A stretch of 8,142 nucleotides of DNA from Pseudomonadota bacterium (GTDB taxonomy: Bacteria; Pseudomonadota; Alphaproteobacteria; Acetobacterales; Acetobacteraceae), in assembly GCA_021807975.1 (NCBI GenBank), contig JAKBCJ010000198.1, forward strand, positions 1 through 8,142, given 5' to 3'. The notes beneath the pieces are model-generated. The model had not been told where the DNA came from, did not search any database, and saw only the letters and a program-made list of their open reading frames with translations. This document shows, in pieces, positions 1 to 6,561 of the stretch. The stretch's first letter is position 1. The number at the start of each line of letters is the position of its first letter. Both the position numbers and the translations under genes were made by a program.

Positions 1-94
1 TCTGTGCGAACGGCATCGGAATCTCCTGGATTGCCACCCGAAGAACGTCCGGTTCGCCAAATGGGTTGCGTCACGCCTTGCGCGACAGCCGCTG

Positions 95-110
95 CGGGGG
101 CTACTCCCCG
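95..110 (+). promoter_or_regulatory. small GC hairpin in the argG leader
   Basis: CGGGG (95-99) and CCCCG (106-110) form a perfect 5-bp stem around a six-base loop, 28 bases before the argG start. No T-run follows it. It could be a leader structure or chance in GC-rich DNA. The rest of 1-138 shows no promoter I can defend. Confidence 0.2.
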
Positions 111-138
111 GCGTTGTAAGTCTGGAGAATCAGCCGCC

Positions 139-1368
139 ATGGCAGTCAAGGATGTAAAGAAAGTCGTTCTCGCCTACTCAGGCGGGTTGGATACCAGCGT
201 GATCCTGAAATGGCTGCAAACGACCTACCGATGTGAGGTCGTGACCTTCACCGCCGACCTTGGTCAGGGCGAGGAACTGGGGCCGGCGCGCCAAAAGGCC
301 GAAATGGCCGGGGTGAAGGAAATCTTCATCGACGATCTGCGCGAAACCTTCGTGAAGGATTTCGTGTTCCCGATGTTCCGAGCGAACACGCTGTATGAGG
401 GCCAGTATCTGCTGGGCACGTCCATCGCGCGCCCGCTGATCGCACAGCGGCAGATCGAGATCGCCGAACAGGTCGGTGCCGACGCGGTGGCGCACGGCGC
501 GACCGGCAAGGGCAACGATCAGGTGCGGTTCGAACTGTCGTATTACGCGCTGAAGCCGGACATCAAGATCATCGCCCCGTGGCGCGAGTGGGAACTGACC
601 AGCCGCACACGGCTGCTGGAATTCGCTGAGAAGCACCAGATCCCCATCTCCAAGGACAAGCGTGGCGAGGCGCCGTTCTCGGTCGATGCCAACCTGCTGC
701 ATTCATCGTCCGAGGGTAAAATCCTGGAAGACCCGGCGGTCGAGGCGGACGAGGCGGTGTATCAGCGCACCATCCGGCCGGAGGATGCGCCCGATAGCCC
801 GACTGTGATCAGCATGGATTTCGCCGGGGGCGATCCGGTGGCGATCGATGGCGAGACGCTGTCGCCGGCCGCGATCCTGACGAAGCTGAATGCGTTGGGC
901 AAAGCCAACGGTATCGGCCGGCTGGACCTGGTGGAAAACCGCTTCGTCGGGATGAAGTCGCGCGGGGTGTATGAAACGCCGGGCGGCACGATCCTGCTGG
1001 CCGCTCACCGGGCGATTGAGAGCATCACGCTGGATCGCGAGGCGTGCCATCTGAAGGACAGCCTGATGCCGCGTTATGCAGAGCTGATCTACAACGGCTT
1101 CTGGTTCAGCCCGGAGCGGCGGATGTTGCAGGCGCTGATCGATACCAGCCAGCATAGCGTCACCGGCCGGGTGCGGTTGAAGCTGTACAAGGGCAATGTC
1201 ACCTGCATCGGGCGGGAGAGCCCGAACAGCCTGTATTCGATGAAGGTGGTGACGTTCGAGGACGATCAGGGCGCCTACGACCAGGTGGATGCGCAAGGGT
1301 TCATCAAGCTGAACGCCCTGCGGCTGCGTCTGGGTGCGATGGCTGGGCGGCGCGGCGGAGCATTGTAG
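139..1368 (+). CDS. argG: argininosuccinate synthase
   Basis: This enzyme joins citrulline and aspartate with ATP to give argininosuccinate, AMP and PPi, the penultimate step of arginine synthesis, in the cytosol. The 409-residue product has the usual family length. The N-terminal N-type PP-loop is clear: AYSGGLDTS at residues 12-20 binds ATP. YEGQYLLGTSIARP (86-99) and HGATGKGNDQVRFE (119-132) are family signatures for citrulline/aspartate and nucleotide binding. The frame stays open upstream to base 4, but the ATG at 139 gives the conserved MAVKDVKKVVLAYSGG start and has GGAGA at 124-128, ten bases upstream. The upstream extension shows no family similarity I recognise. No arginine-repressor site was identified. 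The identification is secure. Confidence 0.97.
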   Translation: MAVKDVKKVVLAYSGGLDTSVILKWLQTTYRCEVVTFTADLGQGEELGPARQKAEMAGVKEIFIDDLRETFVKDFVFPMFRANTLYEGQYLLGTSIARPLIAQRQIEIAEQVGADAVAHGATGKGNDQVRFELSYYALKPDIKIIAPWREWELTSRTRLLEFAEKHQIPISKDKRGEAPFSVDANLLHSSSEGKILEDPAVEADEAVYQRTIRPEDAPDSPTVISMDFAGGDPVAIDGETLSPAAILTKLNALGKANGIGRLDLVENRFVGMKSRGVYETPGGTILLAAHRAIESITLDREACHLKDSLMPRYAELIYNGFWFSPERRMLQALIDTSQHSVTGRVRLKLYKGNVTCIGRESPNSLYSMKVVTFEDDQGAYDQVDAQGFIKLNALRLRLGAMAGRRGGAL

Positions 1369-1380
1369 GATTGGTCCGAT

Positions 1381-1406
1381 CGGAAGGGGCGGAATCGTTC
1401 CTTCCG
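1381..1406 (+). terminator. possible terminator or attenuator hairpin between argG and the PaiB-like gene
   Basis: CGGAAGG (1381-1387) pairs perfectly with CCTTCCG (1400-1406). Two G-U pairs and one C-G pair can extend the stem inward around a short loop. It begins 12 bases after the argG stop and is followed by TTTCGT, only a weak T-run. It may be a weak terminator of argG that allows read-through into the next gene. Confidence 0.4.
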
Positions 1407-1461
1407 TTTCGTCCGACTGCTCGGCACACACGCCCCGGACGAAGGAACAAGGGTCGCTGCC

Positions 1462-2091
1462 ATGTATATTCCCGCCCACTTCAATGAAGCCCGCGTTGAA
1501 GTCCTGCACGATCTGATCCGATCGAGCGGCCTCGTGACGCTGGTGTCGATGACGGCGGACGGGATGATCGCCAGTCATGCTCCGCTGATGCTGGACCCGG
1601 ACGCCGGCCCGTTTGGCACGCTGTACGGGCATCTGGCGAAGGCCAATCCCCATGCGCGGGCGTCGTTGAACAGTGTGCAGACGCTGGCGGTCTTCCAGGG
1701 GCCGGACGGATACATCACGCCGTCGTACTACGCCGCCAAGCAAGAGCACGGCAAGGTCGTGCCGACCTGGAACTACGCAGCGATCCACGCCTATGGCACG
1801 CTGGAGGTCTTCGACGACCCGGCACGGCTGTTGGATATCGTAACCCGGCTGACTGTCCGGCACGAGACGCCGCGCACAACGCCGTGGGCGGTTTCCGACG
1901 CGCCGGCCGATTTCGTTAAGGGCATGCTGCGCGGCATTGTCGGCATCGCGCTGCCCATTGATCGGCTGGAAGGCAAAATCAAAATGAGCCAGAACCGCCC
2001 CGCTTCCGATATCGCCGGTGTGGTCGATGGGCTGCAGGCGGACGGGCAGGATGCGCTGGCGCAAGCGGTGCGACGGGCGGCGGGCGGTTAG
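1462..2091 (+). CDS. PaiB-like FMN-binding protein (FMN-binding split-barrel family)
   Basis: The 209-residue product matches the PaiB family, small FMN-binding split-barrel proteins. The name comes from Bacillus PaiB, described as a negative regulator of sporulation and protease genes; the role in proteobacteria is not established. Family marks are the MYIPAHF start (1-7), GHLAKANP (56-63), GPDGYITPSYY (80-90), GKVVPTWNY (97-105) and, near the C-terminus, GIVGI followed by GKIKMSQNR (171-179). These are the usual conserved blocks in order, so the protein looks intact. The ATG at 1462 is chosen because MYxPxHF is the canonical start. An AAGGAACAAGGG stretch precedes it, but the best Shine-Dalgarno spacing is ambiguous. 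It lies 93 bases after argG on the same strand, so it may be partly co-transcribed. No helix-turn-helix is visible. It could act as a flavin-dependent protein rather than a transcription factor. Confidence 0.88.
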   Translation: MYIPAHFNEARVEVLHDLIRSSGLVTLVSMTADGMIASHAPLMLDPDAGPFGTLYGHLAKANPHARASLNSVQTLAVFQGPDGYITPSYYAAKQEHGKVVPTWNYAAIHAYGTLEVFDDPARLLDIVTRLTVRHETPRTTPWAVSDAPADFVKGMLRGIVGIALPIDRLEGKIKMSQNRPASDIAGVVDGLQADGQDALAQAVRRAAGG

Positions 2092-2105
2092 GACCGCCGC
2101 GCCGC
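2077..2105. terminator. bidirectional GC hairpin at the paiB-like/SDR convergent junction
   Basis: GGCGGT (2083-2088) pairs with ACCGCC (2093-2098) around the four-base loop TAGG, which contains the stop codon of the PaiB-like gene. After a bulged G at 2099, GCGGCG (2077-2082) pairs with CGCCGC (2100-2105). The result is a 12-bp GC-rich stem with one bulge, seven bases beyond the stop of the opposing SDR gene. No T-tract follows on either strand. Its position between tail-to-tail genes suggests it separates opposing transcripts. Confidence 0.5.
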
Positions 2106-2112
2106 GCCGGCT

Positions 2113-2895
2113 TCAGGTGCTGGCGGAGTTGAACGCGCCGCCATCCAGCAGCAGGTTCTGCCCGACGATATAGCCGATCTTGGCCGAACACAGGAACGCG
2201 CACGCATCCCCGAATTCAGCCGGGTCGCCCGCTCGGCCGGCCGGATTGGTGGACAGGCGATCCGCCACGATCTCATCCACCGGGCGGTTGCTCTTGCGGG
2301 CCGCTTCCTCGAAACCGCCGCGCAGGCGGTCGGTCAGGAACGGGCCGGGCAGGATGTTGTTGATGACGACGTTATGCTTCGCCACCTGACGCGCCAGCCC
2401 GGCGACAAAACCGGTCAGGCCGGCGCGGGCGCCGTTGCTCATGCCCAGTTCGGGGATGGGTGACTTCACGGACCCGGAGGTAATGTTGACGATGCGGCCG
2501 AACTTTCGGCCGATCATGCCGTCGATCACCGATTTGATCAGGAAGATCGGCGCCAGCATGTTGGCGTCCACCGCCTTGATCCACATGTCGCGGTCCCACT
2601 CGCGGAAATCGCCGCGCGGCGGCCCGCCGTTGTTGTTCACCAGGATGTCCGGGTTCGGACAGGCAGCCAGAGCAGCGGCGCGGCCGGCCTCCGACGTGAT
2701 GTCGCCGGCGACGGCGGTGACTTTCGCCCCGGTCAGTTGGCGGATTTCCGCCGCGGTGGCTTCCAGCGTCTCGGCGGTGCGGGCGGTGATGACCAGTTCC
2801 ACGCCTTCCCGAGCCAGCGAGATCGCGCAGGCCCTGCCGAGGCCCTTGCTGGCGGCGCAGACGATGGCCTTCTTGCCTTGCAGTCCTAAGTCCAT
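2113..2895 (-). CDS. atypical SDR-like oxidoreductase lacking the Tyr/Lys catalytic pair
   Basis: The 260-residue product has the short-chain dehydrogenase/reductase fold. The dinucleotide loop is CAASKGLG (13-20) instead of TGxxxGxG. NNNGGP (87-92) replaces NNAG. The structural Asn is at 112, and NITSGS (137-142) supplies the active-site Ser region. Where classical members have YxxxK, this has SNGAR (153-157), so Ser replaces Tyr and Arg replaces Lys. PGPF and the C-terminal GQNLLLDGGAF complete the fold. This matches a known divergent subgroup, usually annotated as 3-oxoacyl-ACP reductase-like, in which the tetrad is not conserved, so the changes are unlikely to be sequencing errors. Substrate and activity are unknown. 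The start is firm: AGGAGGAA at 2902-2909 lies six bases from the ATG. It is the last gene of the cysS-trmJ cluster, 54 bases after trmJ, and its strong ribosome binding site suggests independent translation. Confidence 0.85.
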   Translation of the reverse strand: MDLGLQGKKAIVCAASKGLGRACAISLAREGVELVITARTAETLEATAAEIRQLTGAKVTAVAGDITSEAGRAAALAACPNPDILVNNNGGPPRGDFREWDRDMWIKAVDANMLAPIFLIKSVIDGMIGRKFGRIVNITSGSVKSPIPELGMSNGARAGLTGFVAGLARQVAKHNVVINNILPGPFLTDRLRGGFEEAARKSNRPVDEIVADRLSTNPAGRAGDPAEFGDACAFLCSAKIGYIVGQNLLLDGGAFNSAST

Positions 2896-2901
2896 GGATC
2901 G

Positions 2902-2909
2902 TTCCTCCT
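2902..2909 (-). promoter_or_regulatory. strong Shine-Dalgarno of the atypical SDR gene
   Basis: On the minus strand AGGAGGAA sits six bases before the ATG (2893-2895), a near-perfect anti-16S match. It fixes the start of the SDR gene, and it is much stronger than anything in front of trmJ or cysS. Confidence 0.85.
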
Positions 2910-2949
2910 GATAGATGTACGCGCTTCTACCAGCGGGAACATGGATCGA

Positions 2950-3750
2950 CTACTGGCCGTCGGCGTCCGTTTCCATCCGGCCACGCTGACGGCGTCCGAT
3001 CGCCAGTTCGGTCACCACACCATGCAGGGTCCGCAGTTCCTGGTCGGTGACCTCGCCGCGCTGGAACAGATGCTGGATGTTCCGCACCATCCCCGGCCGC
3101 TTCGGCAGGTTGCGCAGAAACCCGCAGGCGTCGAGCTGATCGACCAGATGGGACAGGAAATTGTCCAGCTTGCCCTTGGTGGCGACCTGAGACTCGTTGG
3201 TCATCAGGCTGCGCGGCGGGGTGCCGTCGTCGGCCGTCCACCACTCATACGCCATGACCATCACCGCCTGGGCCAGGTTCAGCGACATGAACGCCGGGTT
3301 CAGCGGATAGCGGACCAGGGCGTCGGCCTCGGCCATATCGTCGTTGTCCAGTCCGGCGCGTTCGGGGCCGAACAGCAGGCCGGCACGCAGGCCGCGCCCG
3401 GTGATCTCCCGCAGTTCGGTTGCGGCGCCCCTGGCGGTCAGCACGGGTTTGACGATATGGCGCGGGCGCGGGCAGGTGGCGAAGACGTGGTGCAGGTCGG
3501 CCACCGCGTCGGCGACGGTCTCATGCACCGTGGCGTTGTCCAGGATGCGATCGGCGCCAGAGGCCATGCGCCACGCCTTTTCCTGCGGCCAGCCGTCGCG
3601 CGGCGCCACCAGACGCATGTGGAACAGCCCGCCATTCGCCATCGCCCGAGCGCAGGCACCGACGTTATCGGCCAGTTGCGGACGAACCAGGATGACCACC
3701 GGGCTGTTGCCGATTGGATGCAGGTCCGCCCCGCCGTCGCGGCCGGTCAT
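2950..3750 (-). CDS. trmJ: SpoU/TrmH-family RNA 2'-O-methyltransferase, TrmJ type
   Basis: This is a SPOUT-class, SAM-dependent 2'-O-ribose methylase. TrmJ of E. coli methylates nucleotide 32 in the anticodon loop of several tRNAs, and this 266-residue product fits that subgroup. Motif 1 is NVGACARAM (29-37), with the conserved Asn and Arg. Motif 2 is FGPERAGL (127-134). Motif 3 is SLNLAQAV (156-163). Motifs 2 and 3 form the knotted SAM site. A C-terminal helical extension from about residue 190, with CGF, KRPGM and LFQRGEVTDQEL, is typical of TrmJ rather than minimal TrmL. The ATG overlaps the cysS stop in a TGATG junction, which implies translational coupling, and no separate Shine-Dalgarno is evident. 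The first 15 residues are weakly conserved, but no later start precedes motif 1. The family call is firm; the target nucleotide is inferred from the subgroup. Confidence 0.85.
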   Translation of the reverse strand: MTGRDGGADLHPIGNSPVVILVRPQLADNVGACARAMANGGLFHMRLVAPRDGWPQEKAWRMASGADRILDNATVHETVADAVADLHHVFATCPRPRHIVKPVLTARGAATELREITGRGLRAGLLFGPERAGLDNDDMAEADALVRYPLNPAFMSLNLAQAVMVMAYEWWTADDGTPPRSLMTNESQVATKGKLDNFLSHLVDQLDACGFLRNLPKRPGMVRNIQHLFQRGEVTDQELRTLHGVVTELAIGRRQRGRMETDADGQ

Positions 3751-5099
3751 CAGGTAGTCCGCCGCCAGGTGGTGCCCTTGGGGCCGTCCTCCAGCAGAAT
3801 GCCCTTGGCCGCCAGTTCGGTTCGGATTGCGTCGGCACGCGCGAAGTTCTTCGACGCGCGGGCGGCCAGCCGTTCGGCGATGGCGGCGTCGATCGCGGCC
3901 GAATCGTCCGTGTTGCCGCGGAACCAGGCTTTCGGGGATTGTTGCAGGATACCGAGAACCGCACCCGCCGCCCGCAGGCCAGAGGCAGCGGCTCGGTCGC
4001 CGGTCATGGCGGCGTCGGCCAGCGCGTGCATCGCGGAAATCGCCAACGGGGTGTTAATATCGTCGCACAGTGCATCCACCACCGCGGCGGGAAGTTCGCC
4101 GGCTGGCGCGTCTGGGGATTGCTCCAGCGCCCGGTAGAAACGGTCGAGTTCACGCTTCGCCTCGGCCAGCCCCTGGTCGGAGAAATCCAGCAATGACCGG
4201 TAGTGGGTGCGCAGCAGCAGCAGGCGGATCGCCTCACCGGGGGCTTTCGCCAGGACGTCGCGGACGGTGAAGAAGTTGCCCAGGCTTTTGGACATCTTCT
4301 CCCCGTTCACCTGCAACATGCCGTTGTGCATCCAGGTCCGGGCGAAGCGACTGCCGGGGAAGGCGCACAGGCTTTGCGCCATCTCGTTCTCGTGGTGCGG
4401 GAAAATCAGGTCGCTGCCGCCGCCATGGATGTCGAACGTCTCCCCCAGGTACTTCCATGACATCGCGGAGCATTCGATGTGCCACCCCGGCCGGCCATAG
4501 CCCCAGGGGCTGTCCCAGCCCGGCAGATCGTCGGTGGACGGCTTCCACAGCACGAAATCGCCGGCATCGCGCTTGTACGGGGCGACATCGACACGCGCGC
4601 CAGCCAGCAATTCGTCCTGGCTGCGGCCGGACAGTTTGCCGTACCCGGGGTCGGAGGATACCGCGAACAGCACATGCCCCTCGGCCGCATAGGCATGGCC
4701 GGAGGCGATCAGGCGCTCGATGATCATGATCATCTCGGCGATGTGGGCGGTGGCGCGGGGTTCCTCGTCGGGCGGCAGAGCGCCCAGGGCCGCCATATCG
4801 GCGTGGAAGTCGGCCGTGGTGCGGGCAGTGATGGCGCCGATCGGTTCGCCTGATTCACGGGCGCGGGCGTTGATCTTGTCGTCCACGTCGGTGATGTTGC
4901 GGACATAGGTCACGCGCGGATACAGCCACCGCAGCAGGCGGGCGACGACGTCATAGACGACGACCGGGCGGGCATTACCCAGATGGGCCAGATCATAGAC
5001 CGTGGGTCCGCACACATACATGCGGATATTGGCCGGATCGGCGGGTTCGAAGCGCTCCTTACGGCGGGTCAGGCTATTATGCAGGTAGAGGTCTGGCAT
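3750..5099 (-). CDS. cysS: cysteinyl-tRNA synthetase
   Basis: This class I aminoacyl-tRNA synthetase charges tRNA-Cys with cysteine. The 449-residue product is complete. YVCGPTVYD (28-36) carries the first zinc ligand Cys30. The HIGH motif appears as HLGN (39-42), a normal CysRS variant. GWHIECSAMS (205-214) carries Cys210, IHGGGSDLIFPHHENE (224-239) carries the zinc-binding His, and KMSKS is at 268-272. A DALR-like helical region follows, and the C-terminus ends with a KNFARADAIRTEL helix and GTTWRR, as is usual in the family. The open frame extends upstream to 5345 but enters the divergent transporter gene. I chose the ATG at 5099, whose MPDLYLHNSLTRRKE start matches the family and has GGA seven bases upstream. 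The ATG at 5111 would add four residues and is a fair alternative. It is the first gene of a - strand cluster with trmJ and the atypical SDR. Confidence 0.95.
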   Translation of the reverse strand: MPDLYLHNSLTRRKERFEPADPANIRMYVCGPTVYDLAHLGNARPVVVYDVVARLLRWLYPRVTYVRNITDVDDKINARARESGEPIGAITARTTADFHADMAALGALPPDEEPRATAHIAEMIMIIERLIASGHAYAAEGHVLFAVSSDPGYGKLSGRSQDELLAGARVDVAPYKRDAGDFVLWKPSTDDLPGWDSPWGYGRPGWHIECSAMSWKYLGETFDIHGGGSDLIFPHHENEMAQSLCAFPGSRFARTWMHNGMLQVNGEKMSKSLGNFFTVRDVLAKAPGEAIRLLLLRTHYRSLLDFSDQGLAEAKRELDRFYRALEQSPDAPAGELPAAVVDALCDDINTPLAISAMHALADAAMTGDRAAASGLRAAGAVLGILQQSPKAWFRGNTDDSAAIDAAIAERLAARASKNFARADAIRTELAAKGILLEDGPKGTTWRRTT

Positions 5100-5160
5100 C
5101 GTACGGTCCATTGTCGGCGGCGTGCTTTGTCCGCGAAAGCTGGCGGTAACGCAACGCGAT

Positions 5161-5189
5161 TTGACTCGGGTCGGCTGGCGCGGTAGCCA
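5161..5189 (+). promoter_or_regulatory. possible sigma70-type promoter for the NRAMP transporter
   Basis: TTGACT (5161-5166) matches five of six bases of the -35 consensus. A 17-base spacer leads to TAGCCA (5184-5189), a poor -10. Transcription would start near 5195, giving a leader of about 22 bases that contains the Fur-like dyad. The weak -10 keeps this tentative. Confidence 0.25.
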
Positions 5190-5200
5190 CGCGTTCTGTA

Positions 5201-5217
5201 TTGAGAATGACTCGCAA
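5201..5217 (+). promoter_or_regulatory. Fur-box-like dyad at the transporter start
   Basis: TTGAGAATGACTCGCAA is an imperfect 17-bp palindrome: six of eight base pairs are symmetric around the central G. It differs at two positions from the symmetric Fur-type sequence TTGAGAATGATTCTCAA. It directly abuts the ATG at 5218 and covers the only purine-rich stretch that could serve as the ribosome binding site. A bound Fur-family repressor here would block transcription of a metal transporter. The match was made by eye against remembered consensus sites. Confidence 0.45.
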
Positions 5218-6480
5218 ATGCCGCTGAACACATTGACACCCGAGGCGACGCGAAGGACGGCCACGCGCTTGCGGCGTTTCCTCGCGGTATTCGGACCCGG
5301 ACTGGTCGTGATGCTGGCCGATACCGATGTCGGCAGCGTGATCACCGCCGGCCAAAGCGGCGTGCAATGGGGCTACCGCCTGTTGCTGCTGCAACTGGTC
5401 CTGGTTCCGATCCTGTTCATGGTGCAGGAACTGACGGTGCGGCTGGCGATCTTCACCGGCCGCGGTCATGGTGAGTTGATCCGGGACACGTTCGGACCGA
5501 TCTGGGCCTGGGTGTCGGCGATCGGTCTGGGCGTCGCCTGTGTCGGGGCGCTGCTGACCGAATTCTCCGGCGTGGCCGGGGTCGGGGAGCTTTATGGCGT
5601 GCCGCGGTACGCCTCGCTCTCTCTGGCCGCCATCGCATTGCTGGTGGTGGTGGTTACCGGTTCGTACCGGCGGGTGGAGCGGGTGGCCATCGCCGTCGGG
5701 CTGTTCGAACTGGCGTTCTTCTTCGTGGCGTGGGCGGCGCATCCGTCGATGGCGGACCTGCTGCGCGGCGCGGTGGATATTCCCTACCGAAACCCCGATT
5801 ACCTGTATCTGTCGGCGGCGAACATCGGTGCGGTGGTCATGCCGTGGATGGTGTTCTACCAGCAGTCGGCGGTGGCGGATAAGCGGCTGCGTCCGGAGCA
5901 TCTGTCGGCGGCGCGATGGGATACCGCCGTCGGGGCGCTGATCACGCAGTTGATCATGGCGGCGGTGCTGATCGCCTGCGCGGCCACGATCGGGCGCGGC
6001 AATCCGGCGGCCAGCCTGGCCACGGTCGGCGACATGGCGCAGGCACTGACGCCGTTCCTGGGCGCCGAGATGGGGAATCTGGTGTTTGGGCTGGGCGTGC
6101 TGGGCGCCGGCATGGTGGCCTCGATCGTCGTGTCGCTGGCGTTGGCCTGGGGGCTGGGCGAGGTGACCGGCTACCGCCGCTCGTTGGAGCTGCATCCGTT
6201 CGAGGCGCACTGGTTCTATGGGGTCTATGCGCTTTGCGTCGTCGTCGGGGCGGTGGTGGTGGCGGTTTGGCCGGACCTTGTGTCGCTGAACGTCGCGGTG
6301 CAGGTGATGAACGCGTTCATGCTGCCGGTGGTGCTGGGGTTCCTGATCGCGCTGGCGGTGAAGGCGCTGCCCCGGGCACATCGGCTGAAGGGGGCCTATT
6401 TGTGGGTGGTGGTCGTTGTGGCGACGGTCACCTGCGCGCTGGGCGTGTTTGGCGGCCTGTCTGGCGCCGGGTTGGTGTAA
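5218..6480 (+). CDS. NRAMP-superfamily metal ion transporter with variant metal site
   Basis: The 420-residue product is a polytopic inner-membrane protein of about 11 hydrophobic segments, recognisable as NRAMP (SLC11)-like, a proton-coupled divalent-cation importer family. Segment 1 carries GPGL (26-29) and DVGS (37-40) in place of the classical DPGN, then QSGVQWGY (46-53). Segment 3 carries LTEFSG (113-118), where MntH has TDLAEFIG. Segment 6 has GAVVMPWMVFYQQSA (204-218) in place of the classical MPHNLYLHS. By this alignment the metal-site Asp (37) and Met (208) are kept, Asn becomes Ser (40), and the His after MP becomes Trp (210). This is a divergent NRAMP-like branch, so I do not assign mntH or a substrate. 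The ATG at 5218 is chosen because it follows the dyad and gives a normal short cytoplasmic N-terminus. The frame opens at 5122 but that extension is not transporter-like. Divergent from cysS, with 118 bases between starts. Confidence 0.85.
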   Translation: MPLNTLTPEATRRTATRLRRFLAVFGPGLVVMLADTDVGSVITAGQSGVQWGYRLLLLQLVLVPILFMVQELTVRLAIFTGRGHGELIRDTFGPIWAWVSAIGLGVACVGALLTEFSGVAGVGELYGVPRYASLSLAAIALLVVVVTGSYRRVERVAIAVGLFELAFFFVAWAAHPSMADLLRGAVDIPYRNPDYLYLSAANIGAVVMPWMVFYQQSAVADKRLRPEHLSAARWDTAVGALITQLIMAAVLIACAATIGRGNPAASLATVGDMAQALTPFLGAEMGNLVFGLGVLGAGMVASIVVSLALAWGLGEVTGYRRSLELHPFEAHWFYGVYALCVVVGAVVVAVWPDLVSLNVAVQVMNAFMLPVVLGFLIALAVKALPRAHRLKGAYLWVVVVVATVTCALGVFGGLSGAGLV

Positions 6481-6497
6481 GCGGCCGCGCCGCCGGG

Positions 6498-6538
6498 TAT
6501 ATAAGTGGCTTGCTAAGCACGGAGAGGTCTTGCAATAA
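6498..6538 (+). promoter_or_regulatory. candidate promoter region of the tRNA gene
   Basis: Two weak options lie between the transporter stop and the tRNA. TATATAAG (6498-6505) could be a -10, with no good -35 at the right distance. Alternatively TTGCTA (6510-6515), a 17-base spacer and CAATAA (6533-6538) would start transcription near 6545, about 17 bases before the tRNA. Neither is strong. This is the only AT-rich patch in the gap. Confidence 0.25.
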
Positions 6539-6561
6539 CGCGATCTCGCCGGCCCTGGTGC

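Noticed and set aside
4..138. N-terminal extension of ArgG by 45 residues
   Set aside because: The extension has no family resemblance, and the ATG at 139 has both a Shine-Dalgarno and the conserved start.
703..2064. Minus-strand open frame of 453 residues across argG and the PaiB-like gene
   Set aside because: It runs antisense to two clear genes and their gap. Its product is Arg/His/Gln-rich low-complexity sequence with no family motif, typical of GC-rich shadow frames.
2941..4137. Plus-strand open frame of 398 residues opposite trmJ and the end of cysS
   Set aside because: It is antisense to two well-supported genes, with biased composition and no motif.
5126..5154. Minus-strand promoter for cysS (TTGCGT, 17-base spacer, GACAAA)
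   Set aside because: The -10 is too poor to list as a feature. The divergent gap must hold a cysS promoter, but I cannot place it.
5100..5345. N-terminal extension of CysS by 82 residues
   Set aside because: It would overlap the divergent transporter by more than 120 bases and is unlike any CysRS N-terminus.
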